From: Amphibalanus amphitrite
Lineage: Eukaryota > Arthropoda > Thecostraca > Balanomorpha > Balanidae
NCBI RefSeq assembly: GCF_019059575.1
Contig: NW_024882972.1
Span: 62,001-126,000 of the forward strand
Direction of reading: 5' to 3'
DNA: 64,000 bases
The position numbers and the translations under genes are program-made. The notes under the pieces were generated by a model. That model ran no database searches. It was given only the letters and a program-made list of their open reading frames with translations, and was not told where the DNA came from. Shown here piece after piece: positions 19,964 through 31,240 of this stretch. Numbering within the stretch: position 1 is the stretch's first letter; each line of letters opens with the position of its first letter.

Positions 19964-20918
19964 TTAACCCTCGCACGACCAGGCCATTTCTCATAACACG
20001 AACGACCAGGGGGGGGGGGGGTTGTTACGACCCCCCCCCCCCCTGGCGTTTCGAAACGGAAGGTCGTAGAGCTTAGCGGAAAAAACCAACAGATTGCTCT
20101 CAACGAGATCTCGCAATTGGTGGTATATTTTTTGGTCCTAGGTCAACATTTGACCTACTTTTGACCGGTCAAAGGTCAAATTTTCGGAAAATAGACTTTT
20201 TTCAACTTTCGGCGGCGATTGCGGCAAAACGGTGGGAGATATCGACTTGAAACCTTCACTATCGTGTTCCTTGATCAATTCTCTATCGTTTGGTATGTAT
20301 TTCGTTTCCCTAGCTCTAAAAATGGCGCGTTGGGAGCGCCGGAAGTCGGCAAGGTCACAGTCGGCGGCAGAAATTCGAAAAATCAAAATTTAAATTTTTG
20401 AAATCTGATTGTATTTTTGGATTTGGGAGGTCCATTTGCTCCCTATAGAAGCTAATATTGCTGCATATTCCCATTGAGGTGACAAGAATTAGCAAAATAG
20501 TGGTTCGGGCGCTTTTCAAAAATAGTACCGGACGCTGTTCCTCTTGTGACGTCATAGCTCCGTGACCTGACCTGACCCGGTCAAATTTCTTATACCATAT
20601 GATAGCCAATACTTGCCCCAACATGCATGGGAAGTTTCATCACGATCCATCAACCGATGTCCGTACCACCGGCAGGAAACCTCGGGCGTTGGCACTCAGT
20701 TTGTGAAAATCCGGCCGGAGGCTGTACCTCTTATGACGTCATAACTCCGTGACCTGACATGACCCGATCAATTTTTTTTCGGCAAAAGATGCGCAAAGGT
20801 TGCCCCAGAGGGCATTGAAAATTTCAGCCCGCTACGACAAGCCGTTTAGCGTGCACTTCGAAAAAACCTCAGGGGGGGTTGATACAACCCCCCCCCCCCC
20901 TAGGCGTTCTAGGGTTAA
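19964..20918. mobile_element. piggyBac-type TTAA element, D-related, nested in family D
   Basis: TTAACCCTCGCACGACCAGG with a doubled core on the left, and a single TAGGCGTTCTAGGGTTAA on the right. G-run/GTTGTTACGAC/C-run and G-run/TTGATACAA/C-run hairpins lie inside the ends. The split host element confirms TTAA as the duplicated target. It is 955 bp, non-coding, and rich in TGACCT. Confidence 0.85.
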
Positions 20919-21129
20919 GGCTAAGTCGGGTCAAGTCAGGTCAGGTCAACCAGTAGGGGTCCTGCCGGGTATTCACAGTAGGTGTCAACCACCACTGAGA
21001 GCTTCGTAACATGTTACGAAGGCACCAAAACTACTTCGTAAATGTTTAAATGGTTGTTAAATTCGAAAGCCGCTTCAAAAACCAATAAAGAAACATGTAA
21101 AGCTCGAAACAATGAGCCATGGTCATCAA

Positions 21130-21142
21130 AGGTCAATGACCT
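21130..21142. promoter_or_regulatory. Perfect IR1 palindrome AGGTCAATGACCT in family D copy 1
   Basis: Two AGGTCA half-sites inverted with a one-base gap. This is the idealised ecdysone-receptor (EcR/USP) palindromic element. Function here is not shown. Confidence 0.5.
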
Positions 21143-21475
21143 AACCGGACCTTCATGTGACGTTGGCATCCACCATAATGCATGAGACTAACATCATTCC
21201 ACATGCATGAGCGTTTAAAACCACAAAAAGACTGCAAACGCGAGGATACGCCGACATACGCCGCATCGCGATTCCAGCCAAACATGGTCTCGAGAAATAG
21301 GTCACAGGTCAAAGGTCGTTTGGGTCAGGGTCATGAAATTTTTAGGGTATGTGTAAAATTGATTACCTCGAAGGTACTGAAAGTTTCGTTGCGTTCAGCC
21401 GCTTTTTGTGCGAGTTATTTGCGAAAAACGAGGGGTGTCCGTTCGACCCCTCCTCCTGTAAGTGCAAGGGTTTAA

Positions 21476-22105
21476 AGTGGTGCAACCACTCCCTACCATT
21501 TTTTTTTTTTGCGGCTACTCGACTCAGGTTACAAAAGGAGAACTGGTATTTGACGTCCAATGGCATCAATCACATTTCAGGTAAGATCACTAACGTTTGA
21601 CGCCTTCGATGAACCCCTGCGATTGCATGATCTAAAACGTCGCAGTTTTATAACAAGTTGAGCGGCAGATATGGAAAGATGGAAACCCAGCTGTGTATGT
21701 AGCTCTGGAACTTATGTAAGCCTATTTCAAGCATTTTATCTTTTCATACCCTCCTTGTAACGTCACATGCTTAGGTGTTGCTTATTACTCCTCTCTGGAC
21801 TTCTCATGGGTCATTCAAAGCAATCAAAGTTGTTCGTTACGATCTCCCAGCCAAATTAATTGCCAGCCGATTCCGCCAGCCCACCAGTGGGCCCCGACAG
21901 TCTGCCAGTGGGCCCCGTCAGCCCGTCAGTGGGCCCCGTCAGGCCGGCCAGGACCCGCTGCGCCCCCTGCGCTGCCGGCACTTTGACTGTCCCGACGGCC
22001 GACGGCCAGTCACCCGGCGGCGGCGGCGGACAGGTGGCGCGCCGTCCGTCCGCCCTGGAGACTCTGACCGCCGTCGGCAGCGACACACGCCCCTCCAGCA
22101 CAGGG
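21476..22105. other. Interval with no recognised gene
   Basis: AT-rich to 21860, then GC-rich with CAGTGGGCCCCGTCAG repeats (about 21885-21940). Open frames there are repeat-driven. Confidence 0.6.
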
Positions 22106-22412
22106 CACACCCTCCGCGGGTCAGCGGGACAGCCGGCTCCAGCACAGTACACAGAACACACCCTCCGCGGGTCAGGGGACAGCCGGCTCCAGCACAGGGC
22201 ACTCCCTCCGCGGGTCAGGGGACAGCCGGCTCCAGCACAGAACACACCCTCCGCGGGTCAGGGGACAGCCGGCTCCAGCACAGAACACACCCTCCGCGGG
22301 TCAGGGGACAGCCGGCTCCAGCACAGAACACACCCTCCGCGGGTCAGGGGGACAGCCGGCTCCAGCACAGGGCACTCCTTCCGTGGGTCAGGGGACAGCC
22401 GGCCCCAGCACA
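22106..22412 (+). repeat. About 43-bp minisatellite, roughly seven units
   Basis: Units read CACCCTCCGCGGGTCAGGGG, ACAGCCGGCTCCAGCACAG, then AACA or GGCA. They are very similar to one another, with small length changes that shift frame. Long open frames across it on both strands are by-products. Confidence 0.9.
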
Positions 22413-23256
22413 GGGCGGCCGACAGTCCGAGGCAGTCGGACTGGTGCCGCGGTCGGTCGGCCGGGGTTCGGTTCGCTGCCGACGGCGGAGTGCCGGGCTG
22501 CTGCCGGTGTCGGCGCGGTGTGGTGACGCGGCCGCGGAGAGAGCCGCGCTGGCAGCACCAGCCGACAGGTCACACTGGCCGGGGCCTGCAGCTTACGTCA
22601 CCACGCTCACGATCAACGATACGGCGTCCAAGACCCGTCTGCAAAAGCTTCCATTAAAATAATACATAATCGATGTAATGAGCGGCGCTGGCGCCGGCGC
22701 CGGCCGGCCGCCGTGCCGTCTGCGCCGCGCGGCCGGCGCCGCTATCACCAACGATCTGCTAATGCCGCAGATTTACATGCCAAGGCTCATGGGCTGAATG
22801 TAATCAGGGGTTTCAATGCAAGCCGCGATTCCCAACCACCTGGTGCTAAAACAATGCAAATGTTTGCCAAAACAGGTTGGCGGAGCTCTGGTACAGGGGA
22901 CCGGGCCGAGCCGGCTCCATCCACTGATGCGCCTCCGGTGAGAGATAAGTGATGCAATGAGAGATCTTATGCAGCCCGTTATAAACGCTTTCCGTTACGA
23001 GCGACTGCAAAAGTTCTAGTCTCTATTTCATGATGCCTCTTGTATGCTTCCCACTGTAAAAAGCAGCCATTCCGTTAGGCGTTTACGAGCACAGGTTCCG
23101 GATTCCAGGCCCAGGAGTGGCACTGGTTTGCTGAAAGATTCCGAAGCTTTGAAAATGCCACCCAGTGTGACCAACTATACACGCACGAGGAAAATAATTA
23201 TATTTCAACAGCAGGCTAGCACCCACTTGCTTCTCTTTGTGAATGGTAGTGTCCGT
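22413..23256. other. GC-rich then mixed interval, no recognised gene
   Basis: CpG-rich to about 22750 and AT-balanced after. No conserved coding signal and no clear repeat. Confidence 0.6.
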
Positions 23257-24253
23257 TTAACCCTATTCCTGGCGGGGGGGGGCCTCAGGAGCCCCCCCCC
23301 CCTGAGGTTTTTTGGTTATATCTCCCAAACGCGTTGAGCTAGGAAGCTCAAATTTTCTGACTTTTCCTAAAAGGCTTCTACGCAACATGTCTGAAAATTT
23401 TGAGTTGATCTGACCTCAGGTCAGGTCACCAGAGGCGGTTTGGTGACGCTACCTCAGAAAAGTTTGCAATCACGCCAGAGCTAGAGTTTTTGACCGATCA
23501 ATTTCTTCTCTTCAGGGTTTAGTTAGGGTACCAGTATGTGCAATTTGTATATCTCGGAATTTTGATATCGGTGACCTAAGGTCGGGTCAATTTCGCGACC
23601 TCCCCATTATAAGTCAATGGGGGAAAAATCAACTCCCTGTTTTTACCACTAAAACGGGTCGGAATGGCCCCATATACCATACATGACTTCATATACGATC
23701 AATCTTCACTACCTTGAGGTCTGTTTTGCTGTTGGGCAGCTGTGAGGTCATGTGACGTCATCAAAGGTCACAAAAGGTTTTTGGCCAATAACTCCGTACA
23801 GGAACAAGATACAGACGCGTGGATGGTCTCATTGTGTTCAGCTCGTCAATACGCATCGAATGATATACATGATGACCTCGAGGTCACGTGACCTGAGGTC
23901 AACCTTTGACCTTGACCTTTCGAGGTCAACATATATATCATTCGATGCGGATTGACGAGAGGATCACGATGATGCCCTTAGTTTGTTCCTATCTTGACTA
24001 ATTCGAAAGTTATTCGAGAAAAACTCTCTCCATATCTAGTGCCGCCATTTTGACTTTTTCGACCCCTGTGACGTCATCTTTGACCTGACCTGAAAATGAC
24101 CTTAGTAAAAATTGTAGATCTTGGCCGTGCGTATCCGATGCCGTTTACCGCTTGTCGCTATCTCGCTTCGTTCTCGAGATCTCAGGGGGGGCCGAATCGG
24201 CCCCCCCCCCGCCAGTTTCTTGTCCCGGCGGAGCCCGCCAGGAATAGGGTTAA
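23257..24253. mobile_element. piggyBac-type TTAA element, family E, complete ends
   Basis: Single-core end TTAACCCTATTCCTGGCGGG on the left. The doubled-core end on the right finishes CCAGGAATAGGGTTAA. The G/C hairpins have loops CCTCAGGAG and CCGAATCGG. The interior shares the block beginning ATATCTCGGAATTTTGATAT with family A (about 23548-23630) but otherwise differs. It carries dense AGGTCA sites, including AGGTCACGTGACCT near 23880. Confidence 0.85.
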
Positions 24254-24437
24254 AAGCAATGAAAATAAACGCCGATTGAAATTGGGAAACAAAGCGTTAA
24301 GCATAAGGGAGTGGGTATACAGTCCACAGCAGAAGTAATGTGCGGTTTCAGTCATTGGTATGTTCTGCTTCTAAAGCTTAGGAACGATTAGCCAGACTAC
24401 AATGAAACTTTGAATGCTGCTTTGGTATACATATGTA

Positions 24438-25127
24438 CCAGTATAACGCCTTTTGGGGCGACTAACGGAGCGAGCGACAGGGTGGGCCTTGCACGTGCGA
24501 AATTGCGAGGGGTACCTCCAACTGACTTGTGCACGGCACCCTACTAACCGGTCTCTTGCGATGTGCCAAATTTGGGCACAATCGGCCCAGCCGTTCTCGA
24601 GATCTGGAAGCGGCACCCTGCACGTGCGCACGTGCAGAGTGGGTCCCAACTGACTTGTGCACGGCACCCTACTAATCGGTCCCTAACTGTGTACCAAATT
24701 TGAGCGCAATCGGTCGAGCCGTTCTCGAGATCTGGAAACGACCCCTGCACGTGCGCACGTGCAGCAGCGCCCCAATTCTGGCACATGGATATGCAGTGCC
24801 TAGTGGGTGCCTACCTACATGCCAACTTTCAGAGCGCAATCGGCCAAGTAGTTACAGAGATATTGCAACAATTACAAAACGGACATCTCTTCGTTTTGCA
24901 CGTGGCACGTGCATAAGGGGTCACCCACATGCATCAGGAATAGTACAATACGTGGTAGAAGGAATGAAGCTACCCATACAAAAATTACCGCGTGTAAATC
25001 GGTCAAGTGGTTGCTGAGATATAAGCCTCGCAAAAGCGTGACCACGGCCGGCCGGCCGGCCGCTCATACTCAGAAATTTCCGTTAATCTAAGGAAAGACT
25101 ACGCTCGCTTCGCTCGCTCCGTAATCA
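24438..25127 (+). repeat. 0.7-kb tandem duplication, copy 1
   Basis: Matches 25153-25859 from CCAGTATAACGCC to CTCCGTAATCA with few differences. Inside are about four related subunits of 110-150 bp, each with a block like GCGCAATCGGTC.AGCCGTT.TCGAGATCTGG. Two end in the perfect palindrome CTGCACGTGCGCACGTGCAG. A GGCC run (25046-25064) is shorter here than in copy 2. Confidence 0.9.
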
Positions 25128-25152
25128 GTCATTCGTTGCGCCAGATGTAGCA

Positions 25153-25859
25153 CCAGTATAACGCCTTTTGGGGCGACTAACGGAGCGAGCGAGAGGGTGG
25201 GCCTTGCACGTGCGAAATTGCGAGGGGGTACCTCCAACTGACTTGTGCAGTGTGCACGGCACCCTACTAACCGGTCTCTAGCGATGTGCCAAATTTGGGC
25301 ACAATTAGCCCAGCCGTTCTCGAGATCTGGAAGCGGCACCCTGCACGTGCGCACGTGCAAAATGGGTCCCAACTGACTTGTGCACGGCACCCTACTAACC
25401 GGTCCCTAACAGTGTACCAAATTTGAGCGCAATCGGTCGAGCCGTTCTCGAGATCTGGAAACGACCCCTGCACGTGCGCACGTGCAGCAGCACCCCAACT
25501 CCGGCACATGGATATGTAGTACCTAGTGGGTGCCTACCTACATGCCAACTTTCAGCGCAATCGGCCAAGTAGTTACCGAGATATTGCAACAATTACAAAA
25601 CGGACACCTCTTTGTTTTGCACGTGGCACGTGCATAAGGGGTCACCCACATGCATCAGGAATAGTCCAATACTTGGTAGAAGGAATGAAGCTACCCTACA
25701 AAAATTACCGCGTGTAAATCGGTCAAGTGGTTGCTGAGATATAAGCCTCGCAAAAGCGTGACCACGGCCGGCCGGCCGGCCGGCCGGCCGGCCGCTCATA
25801 CTCAGAAATTTCCGTTAATCTAAGGAAAGACTACGCTCGCTTCGCTCGCTCCGTAATCA
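25153..25859 (+). repeat. 0.7-kb tandem duplication, copy 2
   Basis: Second copy of 24438-25127. The main differences are a longer GGCC run (25766-25794) and a small insertion GTGCA near 25248. It abuts the SINE at 25863, suggesting the SINE landed at its edge. Confidence 0.9.
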
Positions 25860-25862
25860 AAT

Positions 25863-26213
25863 GTCCCGTAGCTCAGTTGGTTAGAGCGTTGGACTCCGCG
25901 TGGTGAGAGCACGCGTTCCCGGTTATGACAGTCCGGGTTCGAAGCGCGACGGGCGCTCGACATTTATGGGCCTCCTGACAGGTATGGTTGCGGTTGGTGG
26001 CAGGCCGTAGCCAGGTGAAGTCAGCGAGGGGACCGGCCGTGCGCGGCTATGTGCGCACGTTAAACTTTGGACTCTAAATTCTGCCATAGAATCGGAATTG
26101 CGCGATCGGAGGGTAGAGGGCAGGGTCATCGCAACAAGCTTCGCTTAGCGGTGGCTCTGTCCTTGTGAATCCTTCCCATCAAAAGGTTCGGACTAAATTT
26201 ATAAAAAAAAAAA
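25863..26213 (+). mobile_element. tRNA-derived SINE, copy 2 (plus strand)
   Basis: tRNA-like head from 25863 with A box TAGCTCAGTTGG and B box GGGTTCGAAGC, a body to about 26195, and a tail TTTATAAAAAAAAAAA to 26213. It is nearly identical to the minus-strand copy at 15304-15661. The anticodon arm region is extended relative to a normal tRNA, so it is not an active tRNA gene. Confidence 0.9.
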
Positions 26214-28004
26214 TGTATGCACCCATTGCGCGTAACATCTTGCGTCGCGACGCTGTTCAACATGCTGCCTGGCAACATGGTGTGCTGACTGCTGTACACG
26301 TCTGAGTTTCGAGCATTGTTTACACATCTCAGCCTGTCAGGAAGGTGAACTACACCCGACTTTTTAGACACGCCCTGCTTTACGCCGATGCTTTATCGAC
26401 TAAACCGAACTATTAGCAAGACAAAGAGTACCTAATAAATGCAAAGGCCAACGCAATAAGAGTATGCACCGGTTTCCATGTACATATCTTTAGGCATAAT
26501 TTCTACATAGTATCCAACATCCATCCTTTCATTTGCGTAAAATGATCATGCAGCATTAAAATATATGTTGAACTATATTAAGCATATCTGAAATTAGCTA
26601 TTGTGGAATGCCAACGTAGATCATGAAAAATGGAAAAAAATCAATGATTTAATCATGTGTTAAATACCAGTTCTTATTAAAAAAAACTACGTTTTTCCCC
26701 GTTTTCAGATAATGCTCTTACAAAGGTTCAAAATAATTGCATAATTTGGAAACATGCCCGGCATTAAAAAAATTGGACAGTATCTAATAGATCTCGTGTA
26801 AGATGATCTCGTGTAATAAAACAAAGGCAAGAGCAAATCTATTCGCTGCAAATACTTTTACAGACGTTTCAAGCTTATGCCAGTCCATTTGCCGTCACCT
26901 ACTCATTTTTGCGAGTGCTGAAACTAGGTCCGCTGACACCGATCGGAATGTATCGTCGGCACTGCAGAGGAGCCGTCGCGCACTGGCCGCGGGTGGTGGG
27001 GCGGACGGGCGCCGATCGTCGGCGGGCCGGCCGCTGGCGGCGCGTTGGTGCCCGCTGCGCCATCGGTGTCGCCGGGCCGCCGGAACCCGCCACCTCGGCG
27101 GAGCGCCGGAACCCGGCCCCGCAGGAATGTAAACCGGCCGCCGGCGCTGAACGACGCCCGCCGGCGCTGACGGACGCTTCGTAAACGGCCGGCGCCAAAA
27201 TAGCCGGCCCATCCACCGCAACGCACTCAACACATCAACACCGGATTGGTGATCGGCGGCGCTCTGCCGAGTGTGTTTTGCCAACCTGTGGCGAGCCTGC
27301 TCAAACATATACTGCAGATACGTCACAGGTTTGCTGGAAAACAAACAGCCACTGCATAAACACACCCACTTGGCTGAGGAGTCTTATGGATGAAAAACAT
27401 TCGATAATCAGGTATTTAAGAATTTCCGATCCAACATTCCTACACATTACCTATCATAAAATGCGCTGCTTTCATGCAATCTACCAATGGAATCTGAATT
27501 TAAAGGCATGCGGTGATTTGAATACCGGCTGACAAAAGATGTCACGTCGACCTTTCGTCCACCACCTTGCCGACCTTGTCCCGGCTCACCGACTGCATAA
27601 GTAGCCTGTGTGTCCAGGAACACCGGTACAAGATCAGAACGGCGACACACCGCCCATGCCGTGTGATCGTATTTGTAAGTGTTGAATTCTGGTGCCCGAG
27701 TTCTGAGATCCGCCGACGGTTGTGCCCAAAACCCCGTCCAGTCTGTTTTGTGCTCTGTCAGTAGCCGGGCCGGGGCCGCACGTCCCGTTCTGATAATGAG
27801 GCCTGTTCTATGTCACTGATTTGTCGTGTTCAGTGCCTTTCTCTTATTTTGCTTCTGACGCCCATGTCATGTGTTTGTCCTAATGTTTGTGCAGTGTATG
27901 AGTGTGTGTGTTTTTGTACCAGCTACCGGCGGCTGGCCCTCCTGCAGTGACAGCCTCCTGTTTGCTCCCCTCTCCCTGGCCTATGACCAGCAGTTGGACA
28001 GAGC
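26214..28004. other. Interval with no recognised gene
   Basis: AT-rich to 26930, a short CpG-rich patch at 26940-27200, then mixed DNA. The patch has open frames on both strands without domains. Confidence 0.6.
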
Positions 28005-28115
28005 CATGGAGGGCCGGGGGAGGGCCGGTGAGGGCCGGTGGCGGACCGGGGAGGGCCGGGGAGGGTCAGTGGCGGACCGGGGAGGGTCGGTGGCGGACCA
28101 GGGAGGACCGGGGAG
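28005..28115 (+). repeat. GGGGAGGGCCGGTGGCGGACC-type minisatellite
   Basis: Irregular units built from GGGGAGGGCCGG and GTGGCGGACC, about 20-26 bp each. A 60-bp-period repeat of CGGGGAGCGCCGGGGCCAGG also occurs at about 28275 and 28357. Confidence 0.8.
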
Positions 28116-29097
28116 GGTCAGTGGCCACCCGGGTGCCCATCTGCGACCTCAGACGGGCCGCCGCCGGCCGGTCCACCCTCTAGTTCCCCTGACCGGCGGA
28201 CACAGGCCGGCCGGCCCGAGCGCCGCCCCACCGCCGCCTTATCTCGCCTCTCGGAAGGCGGCGCCGTCCCGTTCGGGGAGCGCCGGGGCCAGGTCACTGT
28301 GACCAGGACCCACCCGTAGGCCGCCGACCGTGACACGACGGCGCCGTCTCCGTTCGGGGAGCGCCGGGGCCAGGTCACCACCAGGACGTAAGTACATACG
28401 TACCAGAAGGCCGCAGACCGTGACACAGAGCAGAACAGCCCGCGCGCCGCAAAAACGACCCCCCCCCCAAAAAAAACACAGATGATCCAACACATACACG
28501 TAAGCCATACATCATAATGAGGCTTTCGGCAAAACTCTGTCTCCGAAATTTCTATGCGCAGCAAATATGGTGCTGATGCAGTTCAGTTCAAAATGTATCA
28601 ATGTGTGGGAGTCAAAAGGGAGTACAAATGCGGTGTCGATTTTTGGCGATTTTCGAGCGATAGGCCAAAATGTTTGAGTTCGCACCATGAGTTCAAATGC
28701 TGGAATCAAACCATAGTTGGTGAGAAAGCTGACACGGTTCCTTCCATTTCAATGCAAACAAACATTTATTTGATTAGATACGTTGGCCATTAATGGGTAA
28801 TAGTTATTAGCGGCATACAACCGAACGCTATATAAACATTTGTGCATAAGCTATCTAAGTAAATTCAGACGTATTGCTGGCCAGCCCAAGTCATCACTGC
28901 CACCTGGCCCACCTGCACTGCACCATGTCTTCGCCCAAGGGCTACAGTGGCGGTTTTTGCATTGTCTCCTCTCCATTATCCATATATCCTTCATTTTATT
29001 ACATGGCCCACTCAAACTCGCTAATAGATGTCGCTAAATATGTCGCCCGCTCAGAATAAAATTCAAGGAGTAAAACACCCGTAGATTACTATTGCCC
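28116..29097. other. Interval with no recognised gene
   Basis: GC-rich then AT-rich sequence. Nothing definite is seen. Confidence 0.55.
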
Positions 29098-29165
29098 GTT
29101 GACAAGGTTTATTTACTACGAGGTTGACAAGGTTTATTTACGAGGTTGACAAGATTTATTTACTT
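29098..29165 (+). repeat. Three tandem units of TTGACAAGGTTTATTTAC
   Basis: Three units of 22-26 bp: TTGACAAGGTTTATTTAC plus TACGAGG, the third slightly changed. Confidence 0.85.
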
Positions 29166-29533
29166 TACTCGTATAACATGCAAACTCTCAGAAGAAAATC
29201 TAAGTTGAAAATTGAGTTCAACAGTCAAAGTTATCACGCACTCAGTATACATACATACTCGTAAGTACGAGCCATGTAATGGTGAACATAAGTGAAGTAG
29301 AACTAGTATGATTAGTTATCATCCACAGATTAGCTCGAACCGCTATCATCATATTATATAAATAAATTTAGCATTGAAACGCAACACGATGAAAGTACAA
29401 TGATGAGATTTATTCTTAAAGTGCGCATAATTGTAGGAGAGCAACAGGTTTCTTATCTGATGCTGTAGGGCCTAGCATTAGACATGAAAATGTCATGTAA
29501 ATGACGAAGTACTTGTATGAACAGCATTATGAC

Positions 29534-29653
<120 letters not shown>

Positions 29654-29739
29654 TTTAAATATAACCTTATGTTCAATGACTGCGAAATACAAAAGGTTCC
29701 AAAATTAATTACAAAATGAATATATTAATTTATTATATA

Positions 29740-30654
29740 TTAACCCTCGCATGTGTGCGGCGTTTGCCAGCTTTTAATGTGTAGGGGGAGGTCGGTTGGA
29801 CCCTTGCCGTTTGGCCCCTGATCGAGCTAGCAGCTAGAGCTTCGCAGAAAAAAAAAACGAGCGTGTTGCCCGTGACGAGAGGAAGCCGATGATATCCAAT
29901 TTTAAGGTCCTAGGTCATTGGTTGACCTTCCAGGTCAGGTCAATGACCCAAAGTCGGGAAAATCGGGACCTGTTAGAAAGTCGTAAAGTGTGGCTGCTAA
30001 GGGTTTTTTTCGGGGTGCTGATCACGAATATCGTGTTAGTTTTGATCACAGATGACGTCTTTAAGCATTTAGACCAGGTCGGGTCAGGTCAGGTCAGGTC
30101 AACCAGTCAACCAGCAGGTCAATCAACGTGACGGGTATTCGTAGTACGTGTCAAGCGCCTCTGACAGCTTCGTAACATGTTACGAAGTCACCAACACTAC
30201 TTCATAAATGTTCAAATGGTTGCTAAATTCGAATTCAGCTCCAAAAACTAGCCTAGAAACATGTAAAACTCGAAAAAGTGAACCGAGGTCACCCGAGGTC
30301 ACCAAAGGTCAATGACCTGACCTGGCCTTCAGGTGACCTTGACACCCACCCTAATGCATGGGAGCAACATCAAATCACATGTTTGAACGTTTAAAACCAC
30401 GAAAAGCTTGCAAACGCGCGGCTAATGGGAGCCGACATATGCGGAATCGCGATTCCGGCCAAACATGGTCCCGGAAAAGAGGTCACAGGTCAAAGGTCAT
30501 TTGGGTCAGGGTCATGAAATTTTCAGGGTAGGTGTTAAATTGATTAATGCGAGGGTACTGAAAGTTTCGTCGCGATCAGCCGCTTTTTATGCGAGTTATT
30601 CGCGAAAAGCCATGGGGGGTCCATCCGAATCCCCCCTACACATGCGAATGTTAA
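29740..30654. mobile_element. piggyBac-type TTAA element, family D, complete ends
   Basis: Doubled-core left end from TTAACCCTCGCATGTGTG. Single right end CACATGCGAATGTTAA. It is 915 bp. Here the G/C hairpins are weak or decayed. It has AGGTCAATGACCT at 30306-30318 and a run of direct AGGTC repeats near 30073-30110. It matches the broken copy 19659-21475. Confidence 0.85.
30306..30318. promoter_or_regulatory. Perfect IR1 palindrome AGGTCAATGACCT in family D copy 2
   Basis: Same palindrome at the same place in the element as 21130-21142, so it is a conserved part of the family. Confidence 0.5.
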
Positions 30655-31050
30655 GTATAATAAATAATGAATATAATATAATGAATATAATGAAAATTAT
30701 ATTCATATTATAATGAATAATAATATAATAATATGAATATAGTATAATGAATATATTAAGTAATTAATTTTAGAACCTTTTGCGTTTCGCAGTCATTGAA
30801 CATAAGGTTGTATTTAAAAACATATATATGAAAATTTCATGATGCAGTGGCGTTAAGCTGATACCTTTCATAGCACACCGGCTACAATAGGCAGTAGCCT
30901 AGGTATAGCTATACCTATGTCAGTCTCACAATTTCTAGACAGGAGGCGCGTGCCAGTCCTGCGCCTTTTCCATTTTGTTTTTACGCTGGATTAAAATGCA
31001 GTTTTGCTTAAACGCTTAGCACTATCAAAGACAACATTAAAGTACCCGCT

Positions 31051-31240
31051 TTAACCCGGCAGTTGCTGGGGTATTTCGCCACCCACCATTTGCTGGGGGG
31101 GGGGGGGCGTTAAACGCCCCCAGCCGATAACTCGAGAACCAATAGGCGCAGCGAAACGCACGAGGCGCAAACGAAAGAACGCGACGAGACGCTTCAGATG
31201 AGTACTTTAAAGTTGAATCCGAAGAAATGAAATTTAAAAA
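31051..31240. mobile_element. piggyBac-type TTAA element, doubled-core end only (fragment)
   Basis: TTAACCCGGCAGTTGCTGGG, spacer, second TTTGCTGGGG, G-run, loop CGTTAAACG, C-run. It matches the reverse complement of 8230-8428 and stops near 31240. Confidence 0.65.

Larger units (their letters stand above)
19659..21475. mobile_element. piggyBac-type TTAA element, family D, interrupted by another TTAA element
   Basis: Two blocks (19659-19963 and 20919-21475) match the first and second parts of the intact copy at 29740-30654 in order. The break coincides exactly with the TTAA ends of 19964-20918. The right end is decayed (GTGCAAGGGTTTAA); the left end is lost, next to small repeats (CCCTATTCTCG units, 19600-19620). 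It contains an ecdysone-type palindrome at 21130-21142. Confidence 0.8.

Noticed and set aside
25863-25955. A functional tRNA gene
   Set aside because: The A and B boxes are good, but the anticodon arm is stretched, the acceptor pairing is poor, and a second near-identical 350-bp copy with an A-rich tail shows it is a SINE.
15395-26129. Conserved 68-residue protein encoded twice (15395-15601 and 25923-26129)
   Set aside because: Both frames lie wholly within the SINE body, so their similarity is that of the repeat.
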